Part shown: positions 1 through 8,199 of the stretch, one piece after another
Layout: every line of letters starts with the position of its first letter
Numbering within the stretch: position 1 is the stretch's first letter
From: Leifsonia sp. Root227
Lineage (GTDB): Bacteria; Actinomycetota; Actinomycetes; Actinomycetales; Microbacteriaceae
Assembly (NCBI RefSeq): GCF_001428745.1
Contig: NZ_LMIO01000001.1
Span: 458,818 to 522,817 of the forward strand
Length of the DNA: 64,000 nucleotides
Direction of reading: 5' to 3'
Notes under the pieces: model-generated
The model's input: the letters and a program-made list of their open reading frames with translations, nothing else
Database searches by the model: none
Told to the model about the DNA's origin: nothing
Made by a program: the position numbers and the translations under genes

Positions 1-6
1 CAAGGG

Positions 7-864
7 ATGAGCAGCTCAGGCGAGTGGGTCAGCCAAGTCAGGATCCTCGATGTCGTCACCGGCCGCGACGAGGTCGTCCTGGAGAGCGGGCGGCAGTTGG
101 AGGCGCCGAATTGGTCGATGGACGGCGAGAGCCTCATCCTGAACGCCGACGGCTCGCTTCTCCTGCTGCACATCGCCACCGGCATACTTGAGGACCTGCC
201 ACGTGCCGGAGTGCCGCGCGTGAACAACGACCACGTGATTGCGCCGGACGGGCGGACGCTTTACGTCTCGACGGAGGCCGGTAGCATCCACGCAATCGAT
301 CTGGCGCAGACGGGCTCCTCCCGGGCGGTGACGCAGGCGGCCGCACCGGATGCGCGCCGATATCTGCACGGAGTCTCACCCGACGGCCGCACCCTCGTCT
401 ACGTGCTCCTGGTCGAACGGGCCTCCCGCGTCTCGACCCGGATCGCGACGATGTCCGTCGACGGAGGGCCGGAGACGGTGCTCACCGGCGATGACGGGGG
501 TCGGGACGACGGTCCGGAGTTCTCGCCGGACGGCCGGTGGATCCTCTTCAACTCCGAGCGCTCCACACCGGGCCAGGCGCAGCTGTATCGGATGCCCGCG
601 GCCGGTGGCCCCGCCGAACAACTTACCTTCGACGACAGGGTCAACTGGTTCCCTCATCCCGCCCCCGACGGCAGCGGTGTGCTTTACCTGAGCTACCCAC
701 CGGGGACGGCTGGACACCCCGCGGATCGCGATGTCGCTCTGCGCCTGCTGAAAGCAGACGGGAGCGTGCGCGAGCTGCTCCGCCTTCGCGGGGGCCAGGG
801 CACTATCAACGTGCCGAGCTGGCATCCAAACGGACACCGGTTCGCGTTCGTCGCCTTCGGCTAG
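7..864 (+). CDS. TolB-like beta-propeller protein (start possibly outside window)
   Basis: A WD40-like (PD40/TolB type) beta-propeller protein. Blade signatures recur along its 285 residues: SPDGRTLVYV near residue 124, FSPDGRWILF near 172, APDGSGVLYLS near 217 and WHPNGHRFAFVA at the C-terminus. Such stand-alone propellers usually bind ligands or partner proteins; no catalytic residues can be named. No signal peptide follows the ATG at 7, but the frame is open to the left window edge, so a longer N-terminus with an export signal cannot be excluded. It is followed by decayed DNA, so the context says nothing about its partners. Confidence 0.75.
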   Translation: MSSSGEWVSQVRILDVVTGRDEVVLESGRQLEAPNWSMDGESLILNADGSLLLLHIATGILEDLPRAGVPRVNNDHVIAPDGRTLYVSTEAGSIHAIDLAQTGSSRAVTQAAAPDARRYLHGVSPDGRTLVYVLLVERASRVSTRIATMSVDGGPETVLTGDDGGRDDGPEFSPDGRWILFNSERSTPGQAQLYRMPAAGGPAEQLTFDDRVNWFPHPAPDGSGVLYLSYPPGTAGHPADRDVALRLLKADGSVRELLRLRGGQGTINVPSWHPNGHRFAFVAFG

Positions 865-904
865 GACGATTCTCCTTACGCGTCTGGCTGCGAGGACACG
901 AGCA

Positions 905-1174
905 TGATCTTTCCGTGGGTGTGTCGGCGGGCGTGTTGACGATCCGCGGCGAATTCGAGGCCCGCAGCATCGGCGGCGTCGCGTTGGTGACCCGACTGAC
1001 CCCGATCACATTGGTCTCCACAACAGCCCGCACGGTCGCCGGACCGACCGTGGTCGGCGATCAGGCAGGCCGCCGCGGCCACGCTCGCGTCGTCGGTCAG
1101 TCGAGCGGCACACCGAACGCGTCGACCCCGCTCGCGCGCAGTCCCTCCACCGCTGCGTAGCGGCATTGCCGCTC
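905..1174 (-). pseudogene. Decayed short-chain dehydrogenase (SDR) fragment
   Basis: Three successive reading frames on the minus strand together read like the first half of an SDR. VEGLRASGVDAFGVPLD (about 1150-1100) is followed, after a frame change, by TDDASVAAAACLIADHG (from 1097), then after another by RAVVETNVIGVSRVTNA and PRIVN (1033 to about 905). These correspond to the strand/helix after the nucleotide-binding fold and to the NVxGxxxxT-type segment of SDRs. The Gly-rich N-terminus, the catalytic YxxxK and the C-terminus are missing. It lies head to head with a LysR remnant, the usual arrangement of an SDR and its regulator. Recognition is by eye from family pattern. Confidence 0.65.
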
Positions 1175-1185
1175 GAGCGCGGCCA

Positions 1186-1958
1186 CACCGATCCGCCGAA
1201 CGGCGGCTCGGAGTCGTCCTGCTACACCGCACCACCCGCTTGATCGCCCTGACGGAGGCCGGGTCGGTTCTGCTGCTGGATGCCAGGCTCGCCCTCGACG
1301 CGGTCCAAGCCGCCGAGCGTCGCACCCGCCTGTCCTACGCTGGTGCTGGCTGCCAACGCCGGAGCATCCAAAGAACTGTTGTCGACGCTCCTGACCGCCT
1401 ATGCCGCCGAGCCGCGCGCCACCGCCGTAGAGGTGGTCGTGTGCGGCCAGCCAGCCGGAGAACATGCTGCGCGACGGTCGTGCCGACGTCGTTCTGCCCC
1501 ATCGGCCATACGACTCGGTCAGCGGATCCGACATCGAGGACCTCCGTACCGAGCCGCAGGCCGCTGTTCTGCCAGCGCTGCATCCCCTCACTGTGGCGCC
1601 CTCACCTGTCGATGTCCGAAATGAACTCGTTGACCGAGCTGCCCTGCTGCGCTGGCCTCGAATCGACCGGACCTATGCAGACTGCCCGGCAGATCCGCGA
1701 CCACACCCGGCTGTTCCGCTGATCGCGGTCGGACGGGCTTGTGCGGTCGTGCCCGCGTCGCTTCAAGCCCAACTTCGCGACGACTACGCCGTCGTGCCCG
1801 TGTCGGACGCGCCGACCGTAGCGACAGTCGTCGCCTGGCCTCCGCACAGCCGCTCCGAAGCTGTGGCCGACCTCGTCCGCACGCCGACAGAACAGCTTCG
1901 CCAGGAGGGCCTCGGCGCTCCCGCCCCCGCCCCGAACACCGTGGCAAAGGCGGGTTGA
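1186..1958 (+). pseudogene. Decayed LysR-family regulator
   Basis: A LysR-type regulator broken by at least two frameshifts. The first frame gives the end of the winged helix and the linker helix (RLGVVLLHRTTRLIALTEAG, 1204-1263, then LLLDARLALDAVQAAE). A second frame from about 1340 gives LVLAANAGASKELLSTLLTA. A third (1464-1958) gives the effector-domain pattern DGRADVVLPHRPYD and PAHPL-like segments to a normal stop. The helix-turn-helix proper is gone and the remnant abuts the SDR remnant, so DNA at the old intergenic region was lost. Not expected to be functional. Confidence 0.7.
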
Positions 1959-1966
1959 GCGGAGAA

Positions 1967-1991
1967 GGCCCGGAACATGAGGTTCCGGGCC
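1967..1991. terminator. Bidirectional hairpin terminator
   Basis: Perfect 10-bp inverted repeat GGCCCGGAAC / GTTCCGGGCC around a 5-nt loop. It sits 9 nt after the stop of the decayed LysR gene and 23 nt beyond the stop of the convergent GMC oxidoreductase gene. There is no clear T-tract, as is common for actinobacterial terminators. Confidence 0.7.
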
Positions 1992-2013
1992 TCCTCCGCT
2001 CACTCACGGAGGC

Positions 2014-3609
2014 TCAGGCGGCAGCGGACTCCGACCGCGCGGCGAGGCGTCGGGCGATATCCCTGGCACCGACGACGGAGAGGGCAACGCTCGTGAGCGT
2101 TGGATTGCAGGCGGTCTCGGTCGGGATGACCCCGTTGCCAGCCACGTACAAACCAGAAACCCCCCAGACGCGGCAGGACGGGTCGCAGACCGAAGTGCCG
2201 TCGTCGACGGGTCCCATGCGCACGGTGCCCTGGTAGTGCAGCGAGCTGCCGGAGGGGAGGATCCACGGTTCCTCACCGTCGACAGGTTTGCCCAGCACAG
2301 CGCTCAGGCGCAGGAGCTCCGCCTTGCCGGTCTCGAGAGTCTCCCGATCGCGGTCGGAGAGGGTGTGATGGATGCGCATCGCGGGCATCCCAATCCAATC
2401 CTGCTCCCGATCGCTGAACTCGAGACGGTTCTCGGCGCGAACTTCCTGGGCGCCGAAGAAGTGCAGGGAGATCAACGGCTTGTTGCGGCTCTCGTCGACG
2501 GCCGACCGGGGGACGGTGTCCGGGTCAATCTGGGCGAGCATCCCGTGGAACGGGAAGGCGGTGCCCTCGTAGGGCACCCAGGTGACCCCGCTCGCCGCGA
2601 CAGCCACGGCGGTCGAGTCCGACATGGCCGTTGCATTGCCCGTGGTCTCGGCGTGGTCTTCGTCGCGACCGATGCCGTCGACTTCGGCCATGATCGAGAC
2701 CTGTGGGTGCTCGTTCAGATAGCGGCCCAAGGCGTTCGGGCGGATGCCGGAGGCGAAGAGCAGCTGTGGCGTGCGCAGGGCATCGCCCGCGGCCACGACG
2801 AAGTCGGCTCCGACGGTGTACACGGCGCCGGTCAGCCGGTTGCGCAGTTCGACACCGACGATCCGACCGTCGTCGACGAGCACGCGTTGGCACTGGGTGT
2901 TGGGGCGAAGTTCGAAGCCGTCGTCAGCGCCGTCGAGCAGGTCGCCGAGGATGACGTTTGGGCCCGCCCGATGCACGCCTTCCGGAGTGAGGCGTACCGC
3001 CATTGGCATGTACTGCACGACGCGGTCCGCCGCCCGGCCTGGGTTCAGCTCGGCACCGAGCACCCGCTGCACGTGGTCGGAGAAGTCAGACCCGGTGAAC
3101 TGATCGGAGGCTACCCCGAGGAGCGCCTCGGCGACGTCGTACGCCTCGTCGAGAGCCTCCTCGGGCAGGTATGGCACGCGCTCCAACTCGCTTGGGCGCG
3201 GGCACGCCCCGAACCAGTGTGAACCCATCCCACCGACGTTGCTCGATTCCTGGGCGGCCGGGAAGCCGTCGCCGTGGATATCGCCAGTGCCGACCGAGAA
3301 CAAGCCGGGTCGGGTGATGAGCGCGGTCTCCCTATCTACCCCGGCCGCGTTGTGGGCAGTCCCGGATGTCGCGGGGAGGGGGTACTCGTACTGGAACGGT
3401 CCCTGGGAGGCGATCTGCGCCGTCTTCCTGGCCTCCGGATCGTCGATGTTCGCCATGTGGAGCCCGGGCGGATCCGCGACGATCGGACCGGCTTCGACCA
3501 GCAGCACGCGTGTTCCTGGATGCTCTGAGCTGAGGACCCGCGCGTAGGTTGCGCCGGTTGGCCCGCTGCCTACGATCACGACGTCGGCTTGCTCGGTGAA
3601 GTCCTGCAC
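2014..3609 (-). CDS. GMC-family FAD-dependent oxidoreductase (sugar oxidase-like)
   Basis: A flavoprotein of the glucose-methanol-choline family, 531 residues from the GTG at 3609, which has a GAGGAG ribosome site 8 nt upstream. A longer frame reaches 3735, but it would start inside the promoter. The ADP-binding motif GSGPTG lies at residues 15-20. The active-site pair is the His of LHYQGTVRMG (near 458) and the Asn of ACNPTLT (near 502). The short linker pattern and this C-terminus resemble pyranose-2-oxidase and C-glycoside 3-oxidases, which oxidise a sugar ring hydroxyl. No secretion signal is visible, so it is probably cytoplasmic. It is divergent from a TIM-barrel isomerase gene and is probably the oxidising first step of this cluster (inference). 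Confidence 0.85.
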   Translation of the reverse strand: MQDFTEQADVVIVGSGPTGATYARVLSSEHPGTRVLLVEAGPIVADPPGLHMANIDDPEARKTAQIASQGPFQYEYPLPATSGTAHNAAGVDRETALITRPGLFSVGTGDIHGDGFPAAQESSNVGGMGSHWFGACPRPSELERVPYLPEEALDEAYDVAEALLGVASDQFTGSDFSDHVQRVLGAELNPGRAADRVVQYMPMAVRLTPEGVHRAGPNVILGDLLDGADDGFELRPNTQCQRVLVDDGRIVGVELRNRLTGAVYTVGADFVVAAGDALRTPQLLFASGIRPNALGRYLNEHPQVSIMAEVDGIGRDEDHAETTGNATAMSDSTAVAVAASGVTWVPYEGTAFPFHGMLAQIDPDTVPRSAVDESRNKPLISLHFFGAQEVRAENRLEFSDREQDWIGMPAMRIHHTLSDRDRETLETGKAELLRLSAVLGKPVDGEEPWILPSGSSLHYQGTVRMGPVDDGTSVCDPSCRVWGVSGLYVAGNGVIPTETACNPTLTSVALSVVGARDIARRLAARSESAAA

Positions 3610-3705
3610 TCTGTTCACTCCTCGGTGAGAGATCGAGCGGCCCGGGAGCGGGTTCCTGTAGGGTCCGACCGCGTCTCCGCCTAGCCGCAGCGGTTTGATG
3701 ACTCG

Positions 3706-3735
3706 ATCGTAAAGTAAACACGTGACAACAGTCAA
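3706..3735 (-). promoter_or_regulatory. Promoter of the GMC oxidoreductase gene
   Basis: On the minus strand, TTGACT (complement of 3730-3735) and TACGAT (complement of 3706-3711) are separated by 18 nt, a good sigma-70-type -35/-10 pair. The predicted transcript begins near 3699 and leaves about 90 nt of leader before the GTG at 3609. Confidence 0.6.
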
Positions 3736-3747
3736 TAAATGACAACA
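3723..3747. promoter_or_regulatory. Direct repeat TGACAACA, likely operator
   Basis: TGACAACA occurs at 3723-3730 and again at 3740-3747, 17 nt apart start to start, overlapping the -35 region of the GMC promoter. The related string GTTGACA (3799-3805) lies in the opposite promoter. A repressor controlling both divergent genes is plausible; the TetR gene at 4952 is the nearest candidate. Confidence 0.4.
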
Positions 3748-3799
3748 TTCTGAGCTTGACAGCTTCCGCGCGAGCTGGCTGTCTGCTAGCGTCTAATTG

Positions 3800-3828
3800 T
3801 TGACAGATAATTACTGTTTGTTGATATT
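3800..3828 (+). promoter_or_regulatory. Promoter of the first TIM-barrel gene
   Basis: Consensus -35 TTGACA (3800-3805), a 17-nt spacer, then GATATT (3823-3828) as -10. This places the transcription start near 3835, about 44 nt before the ATG at 3879, which is preceded by an AAAGG ribosome site. Confidence 0.6.
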
Positions 3829-3878
3829 CACTTTTGGCGCTCCGATGAGGGAGCGCAGTCTGATCGAAAGGTTCGCTC

Positions 3879-4820
3879 ATGAGGTTTGGTGCTTCCGTCT
3901 GGCCGTGGCGCTGGGATGCGCCCTACGACAAGGCCATCGCCCGCATCGGCGACGCCGGCTTCCGCGCCACCGAGCTCATCGCGTGGAACAAGGACGTGCT
4001 GCGCGACTACTACACGCCGGAGACCATCCGCACCCTGACATCGGTGCTGGACGACAAGGGCATGGTCCTCTCCCAGTTCATCGTTGACAACCGTGGCATG
4101 GCCAGCGACGACCCAGCCGTGAAGGGCCCGGCGGTCGAGATGTTCAAGGCGGGCGTAGAGGTCGCGGCTGCACTAGGGTCGCCGATCATCAACACGGTCA
4201 CCCATCTCCCGTTCGAGATCCACTTCCCCTTCATCACAGATCGCCCGCATGTACAGACGTTCTCGCACGAGATCCCGGCCGGACTCGATTGGAAGCGCAA
4301 CTGGGAGGAGTACGTCGCCACTGTTCGAGAATGCGCCGATGTCGCTCAGGCTGCCGGGCTCAAGTACAGCCTCGAGCCGCACCCGTTCCGCTACGGCGCA
4401 AACATCGAGGGGCTGCTGCGGCTGATAGAGGCTGTCGACTCCCCGGCTCTCGGCGTCAACCTCGACCCGAGCCACCTGTTCCCCGTCGGCGATCTGCCGC
4501 ACGTGGCGATCTACCGGCTCGCGCCGCACGTGCTGCACTGTCACTTCTCGGACAACGACGGAGAGACTAACGTCCACTGGCGTCCAGGCATGGGGAAGAT
4601 CGACTGGAGGCACGTGCTTCGTGCGCTCAAGGAGACCGACTACACGGGCGTCATCTCACTCGAGTTCGAAGACGTCCCCGGAGTCTCGCGCGGAGTGGAA
4701 GACGTTCCCGGCGTCTACAAGGGAAACTCTGACGCGACGGAGGAATTCGTCGGGGAGTACAAGACCGCACTCGCTTACCTGACCGGACTTGCCACGGAAG
4801 TCGGGCTTGACGTCGAGTGA
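3879..4820 (+). CDS. Sugar phosphate isomerase/epimerase-like TIM-barrel protein (paralogue 1)
   Basis: A xylose-isomerase-like (AP-endonuclease family 2) TIM barrel of 313 residues. The expected divalent-metal ligands are in place: E166 (SLEPHPF), D196 (NLDPSHL), H222 (HCHFSDND) and E262 (SLEFEDVPG). Members isomerise or epimerise sugars, keto-sugars or their phosphates; the large subunit of C-glycoside deglycosidases has the same fold. It is divergent from a sugar oxidase and followed by TetR and FGGY kinase genes, which fits a step on an oxidised or unusual sugar. A paralogue at 9032 is about 64% identical over the first 270 residues (174 matches by hand count, no gaps). The exact substrate cannot be read from the sequence. 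Confidence 0.85.
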   Translation: MRFGASVWPWRWDAPYDKAIARIGDAGFRATELIAWNKDVLRDYYTPETIRTLTSVLDDKGMVLSQFIVDNRGMASDDPAVKGPAVEMFKAGVEVAAALGSPIINTVTHLPFEIHFPFITDRPHVQTFSHEIPAGLDWKRNWEEYVATVRECADVAQAAGLKYSLEPHPFRYGANIEGLLRLIEAVDSPALGVNLDPSHLFPVGDLPHVAIYRLAPHVLHCHFSDNDGETNVHWRPGMGKIDWRHVLRALKETDYTGVISLEFEDVPGVSRGVEDVPGVYKGNSDATEEFVGEYKTALAYLTGLATEVGLDVE

Positions 4821-4951
4821 GCACACCCGTGCGGGCGGCTGCACTGCGCTGCGCCGTCCGCACGGCTCGATGCGAATCCGTGCACGAAAAGCTCTTAGGT
4901 GGTAACTTTTTGAAGGCGGCTGCCCACGCTGCCATCGAGGGGGAGGCGGAG

Positions 4952-5653
4952 ATGATACCTACGAACATTGGGGAGACGCCCCGTGCACACGCAAATATCG
5001 CAGAAACGGTTGCCGGGGACGAGAAGATCGTACGCGGCCCATACAGGAACGGCATTCGCCGACGTCGGGAAATCATCGAGACGGCCACCCGAGTGTTCGC
5101 CACTCTCGGCTTCAACGGTGGGAGCCTGCGCCAGATCGCCGTTGAGGTGGGAGTAACCCCAGCCGCGCTCACGCGCCACTTCGACAGCAAGGAAGGGCTT
5201 CTCGCTGCGGTCCTGGAGAACTGGGACCAGGAGGCGGAAGCTCGAAATCCGGCCGACGTGCGCGGATTGGACTACTTCATCCTCCTCCGCGATGCCGTCA
5301 GCTATAACGCGAAGCACCGGGGCCTGATCGAGCTCTTCCTGACCTTGTCCGCTGAGGCATCCAACCCGTCCTACCCTGCCCGAGCTTTCATCCAGGAGCG
5401 CTATAGGCGGGTGGTTCACACCGGCGTCATCCACCTCTCGGAGGCACGCGACGGCGGCGACGTTTTGTGGATGGACGACCAAACGATCAGCCACGAGGTT
5501 CGAGCCCTCTACGCCATGATGGACGGCATCCAACTGCAGTGGTTGATCGATCCGTCACTCGATGTAGTCGCCATCTTCAGTGATGCGCTTGCTCGAGCAC
5601 TCGAACGATGGACCGGTCGTGTCGATGCCCTCCCCCCGCTCACTGCCAAATGA
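4952..5653 (+). CDS. TetR/AcrR-family transcriptional regulator
   Basis: A 233-residue TetR-type repressor. The frame is open from 4817, but the ATG at 4952 has a strong GGGGGAGG ribosome site just upstream and yields a normal-length protein. The N-terminal helix-turn-helix reads IAVEVGVTPAALTRHF followed by DSKEGLLAAV, the typical TetR recognition helix and helix 4. The C-terminal two-thirds should form the ligand pocket. The stop overlaps the start of the FGGY kinase by ATGA, so the two are translationally coupled. It probably senses an intermediate of the flanking sugar pathway and may bind the repeats between 3723 and 3747 (inference). Confidence 0.85.
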   Translation: MIPTNIGETPRAHANIAETVAGDEKIVRGPYRNGIRRRREIIETATRVFATLGFNGGSLRQIAVEVGVTPAALTRHFDSKEGLLAAVLENWDQEAEARNPADVRGLDYFILLRDAVSYNAKHRGLIELFLTLSAEASNPSYPARAFIQERYRRVVHTGVIHLSEARDGGDVLWMDDQTISHEVRALYAMMDGIQLQWLIDPSLDVVAIFSDALARALERWTGRVDALPPLTAK

Positions 5654-7089
5654 GCGCCCCTCGCGTGGTGCTCGCGGTAGACATCAGCTCGAGCGGTGTT
5701 CGCGCCAGGGGTCATCGGGCAGATCTCACAGTCGCAAGCGAGGTCACAGTCGACCTGCCCCCGGTCCAGCGCGCTGATGGTGCATCTTTCCATGAGCTTG
5801 ACGATGTGTACTCAGCCGTCGTCTCGGTAGTCCGTGAAGCATCCGCCGGTGCGGAGGTCGCCGCCATCGTGGCTTCCGGAACCGCATCCAGCCTCGTCGG
5901 CTACGAACTGCGCGACGGTGTCCCGGTGGCGCACACTGAGGCGATGCTCTGGTCGGACCTGCGCGCGCTTGCTTGGTTTGATTCCCTGCGCCCCAAGCTT
6001 GTCGAGGCCTATCCGCGAACTCTGTGTCCGCCGGATGTTAGCTATTGGCCCGCAAAGCTAGCCATGCTTGGAGCCAACGGTGTAGCAGCACCCTTGTATG
6101 GCGGTGTCAAGGACGCCATTTTTGCCGGCTTGACCGGACACACCTGGACAGATCCGATGAGCGCCGCCTCGTCCGGAGTCTTCGACTCAGCGGCATGGAG
6201 TTGGGACGAAGAACTCCTTGCTATCACAGCAGCCAACGAAGCTGCGCTGCCTGAGGTGCGCGCGGCGACCGCGTGGGCACCGCTTACTGCCGCTGCGTCG
6301 GAGCAGCTCGGACTCCCCGCAGGTACGCCCGTCGTCGTCGGCGGAATGGACGGTCCCCTCACCCAGCTCGGCGCGGCCGGAGGGGAGCACGACATTGCCT
6401 CCTGCACCGTTGGCACGAGCATTGCCTTCCGCACTTCCTCAGATGAGCGCAAGATCGACCCGACACTGCGCACCTGGTGCTATCCAGTCGAGCCCGATTT
6501 ATGGGTCAGCGGCGGCGCAGGGAGCAACGGTGGGAATCTCCTCACCTGGCTTCAAGCGCAACTCGGTTTCGGATCGTCGGTCGGCGAGATCGTCAACGCC
6601 GCCTTCTCAGTCGAGCCCGACTCCGAACTTCTCTTTGTCCCATCGTTGTTCGGGGAGCGCGCGCCGCTGTGGCGAACCGAACTACGCGCGGCGCTCGTAG
6701 GTCTCGGACCACACCACGATAGAGCGAGCGTATCCCGCGCAGTGGTCGAGGGAGTGGCGGTATGTGCAATTGAGCTCGCCGAAGCTGTGCGAGCCGTTTC
6801 TGGCCCGCTGCGAACAGTTAGCTTCACCGGCGGGTTCCTACGTGAACCGCGCTGGGGGCAGCTCCTCACCGACGCCATCGGCACGCAGACGACAGTCCCA
6901 ACCTCCGAGACAGCGACGTCTTCCGGAGCAGCGATGGTGGGTTGGGCAGCACTCGACAGCGGCAAGCTCAGCGCCCTGCCCGCCCCCAGGAGTGGCCCAA
7001 GCGCGCTCCCGCGACTCGTCGAGACTGTCCGCTTAGTTGCGTTGTCGAAGCGCACGGCGGCAATTCGCTCCACGCTCTGGCCAGAATAG
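5650..7089 (+). CDS. FGGY-family carbohydrate kinase
   Basis: An ATP-dependent sugar kinase of 479 residues starting at the ATG that overlaps the TetR stop. The N-terminal phosphate-binding strand reads VVLAVDISSSGVRARG, a divergent form of DxGTTSxR. WSDLRALAWFDSL matches the substrate-binding WxDxR region, and the presumed catalytic base is the Asp of VVGGMDGPLTQLG (about residue 235). The C-terminal domain has the GGFLREPRWGQLLTDAIG signature for ATP binding. The family includes gluconokinase, xylulokinase and glycerol kinase; gluconokinase-like proteins look closest by eye, but the substrate is not determined. It is likely to phosphorylate the product of the oxidase/epimerase steps. Confidence 0.85.
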   Translation: MSAPRVVLAVDISSSGVRARGHRADLTVASEVTVDLPPVQRADGASFHELDDVYSAVVSVVREASAGAEVAAIVASGTASSLVGYELRDGVPVAHTEAMLWSDLRALAWFDSLRPKLVEAYPRTLCPPDVSYWPAKLAMLGANGVAAPLYGGVKDAIFAGLTGHTWTDPMSAASSGVFDSAAWSWDEELLAITAANEAALPEVRAATAWAPLTAAASEQLGLPAGTPVVVGGMDGPLTQLGAAGGEHDIASCTVGTSIAFRTSSDERKIDPTLRTWCYPVEPDLWVSGGAGSNGGNLLTWLQAQLGFGSSVGEIVNAAFSVEPDSELLFVPSLFGERAPLWRTELRAALVGLGPHHDRASVSRAVVEGVAVCAIELAEAVRAVSGPLRTVSFTGGFLREPRWGQLLTDAIGTQTTVPTSETATSSGAAMVGWAALDSGKLSALPAPRSGPSALPRLVETVRLVALSKRTAAIRSTLWPE

Positions 7090-7117
7090 TTGGGCTGATT
7101 GATTGGTCGGATGTGAC

Positions 7118-7157
7118 GGAGGGTGGGGACGTTTCCCCCAAGCGGTTCCCACCCTCC
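7118..7157. terminator. Bidirectional terminator hairpin
   Basis: Perfect 10-bp stem GGAGGGTGGG (7118-7127) / CCCACCCTCC (7148-7157) with a 20-nt loop, in the 99-nt gap between the convergent FGGY kinase and alcohol dehydrogenase genes. Probably ends transcription in both directions. Confidence 0.6.
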
Positions 7158-7188
7158 CTCAGATCCGATGTCATCCGGGTTATGCCTC

Positions 7189-8199
7189 TCAGAGTTGGGG
7201 ACGCACGATCGCTTTGAGAGTGGTTGCCTGCTCGGCTGACAGCAGCGCTTCACCGGCCTGCGCGAGTGAGTGCCGGGACGTAATGAGGGCGTCGAGGTCA
7301 ACTGCTCCAGTTGCAACCAGCTCGATCGCGAGCGGCCAAGTGTTTGCATAGCGGAACACGCCCGTGACGACCAACTCGTTGTTCTGGATGCGCGAGACCG
7401 GCAGCATCGAATCATCTGCGCCCATGCCTACTAGGACGGCGCGTCCGGCCGGCCTCAGAGCCAAGATGCCAGCACGCACAGCTTGCGGAGCACCACTGGC
7501 ATCGATGAACGCGTCTACCTCAGGTGATTCTTCACCGTCTAGAGGATTGAATGTGCGAGTGGCACCGAAACGTGCTGCGACAGCAAGCCGTTCGGGGGCG
7601 ATATCGCTGACCACGATCTCGGTTGCCCCGAATGCCCGCGCGACCTGCGCAGCTACGATCCCAATCGGACCGGCGCCGCTAATTAGTACACGGGAGCCCG
7701 GACCCGTGCCGGCTTTCTGATTCGCCCAGATCCCGACCGAGAGCGGTTCGCATAATGCCGCTGCCTCGATTGACATAGCCTCCGGGATCGCGAATGCGAA
7801 ATCGGACTGGATAACGGCGAACTCAGCGAATGCTCCATTGACCGGTGGAGTTGCGTAAAAACGAATCGCTGCGCACAGGTTATAGCGGCCGTGCTTACAC
7901 TGATCGCACATGCGACACACGCGCTGCGGCTCAATCGATACACGTTCGCCGATGCGCGCGGGCGAGACGGTAGCGCCGACCTCGACGATCGTTCCCGCAG
8001 ATTCATGGCCGAGGATGAGCGGCTCATTCACCACGTATGGTCCGATGCGACCTTCGCGGTAATAGTGCACGTCCGAACCGCACACCCCGACTGCTTCGAT
8101 CTGTACGAGCACTTCGTCGGCCTGGGGTGTGGGGCGGGGGACGTTAGCGAGGACGATGTCGTTGGGGGCGTTCAGTAGTGCGGCGCGCATGACAGTCAT
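7189..8199 (-). CDS. Zinc-dependent alcohol dehydrogenase (polyol/sugar-acid type)
   Basis: A medium-chain NAD(P)-dependent dehydrogenase of 336 residues, similar in pattern to sorbitol and L-idonate dehydrogenases. Catalytic zinc ligands are C40 (VCGSDVHYYREG) and H65-E66 (GHESAGTIVE). The structural zinc lobe has four cysteines, C95, C98, C101 and C109. The nucleotide fold carries GAGPIGIVAAQVA. Its start overlaps the stop of the upstream hexulose-phosphate-synthase-like gene by ATGA, so the two enzymes are made together. It probably oxidises or reduces a sugar alcohol or keto-sugar in the same pathway. Confidence 0.88.
   Translation of the reverse strand: MTVMRAALLNAPNDIVLANVPRPTPQADEVLVQIEAVGVCGSDVHYYREGRIGPYVVNEPLILGHESAGTIVEVGATVSPARIGERVSIEPQRVCRMCDQCKHGRYNLCAAIRFYATPPVNGAFAEFAVIQSDFAFAIPEAMSIEAAALCEPLSVGIWANQKAGTGPGSRVLISGAGPIGIVAAQVARAFGATEIVVSDIAPERLAVAARFGATRTFNPLDGEESPEVDAFIDASGAPQAVRAGILALRPAGRAVLVGMGADDSMLPVSRIQNNELVVTGVFRYANTWPLAIELVATGAVDLDALITSRHSLAQAGEALLSAEQATTLKAIVRPQL

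Noticed and set aside
2236..3222. Long plus-strand frame opposite the GMC oxidoreductase gene
   Set aside because: Antisense shadow in GC-rich DNA; composition is not protein-like and the minus-strand frame has clear FAD and active-site motifs.
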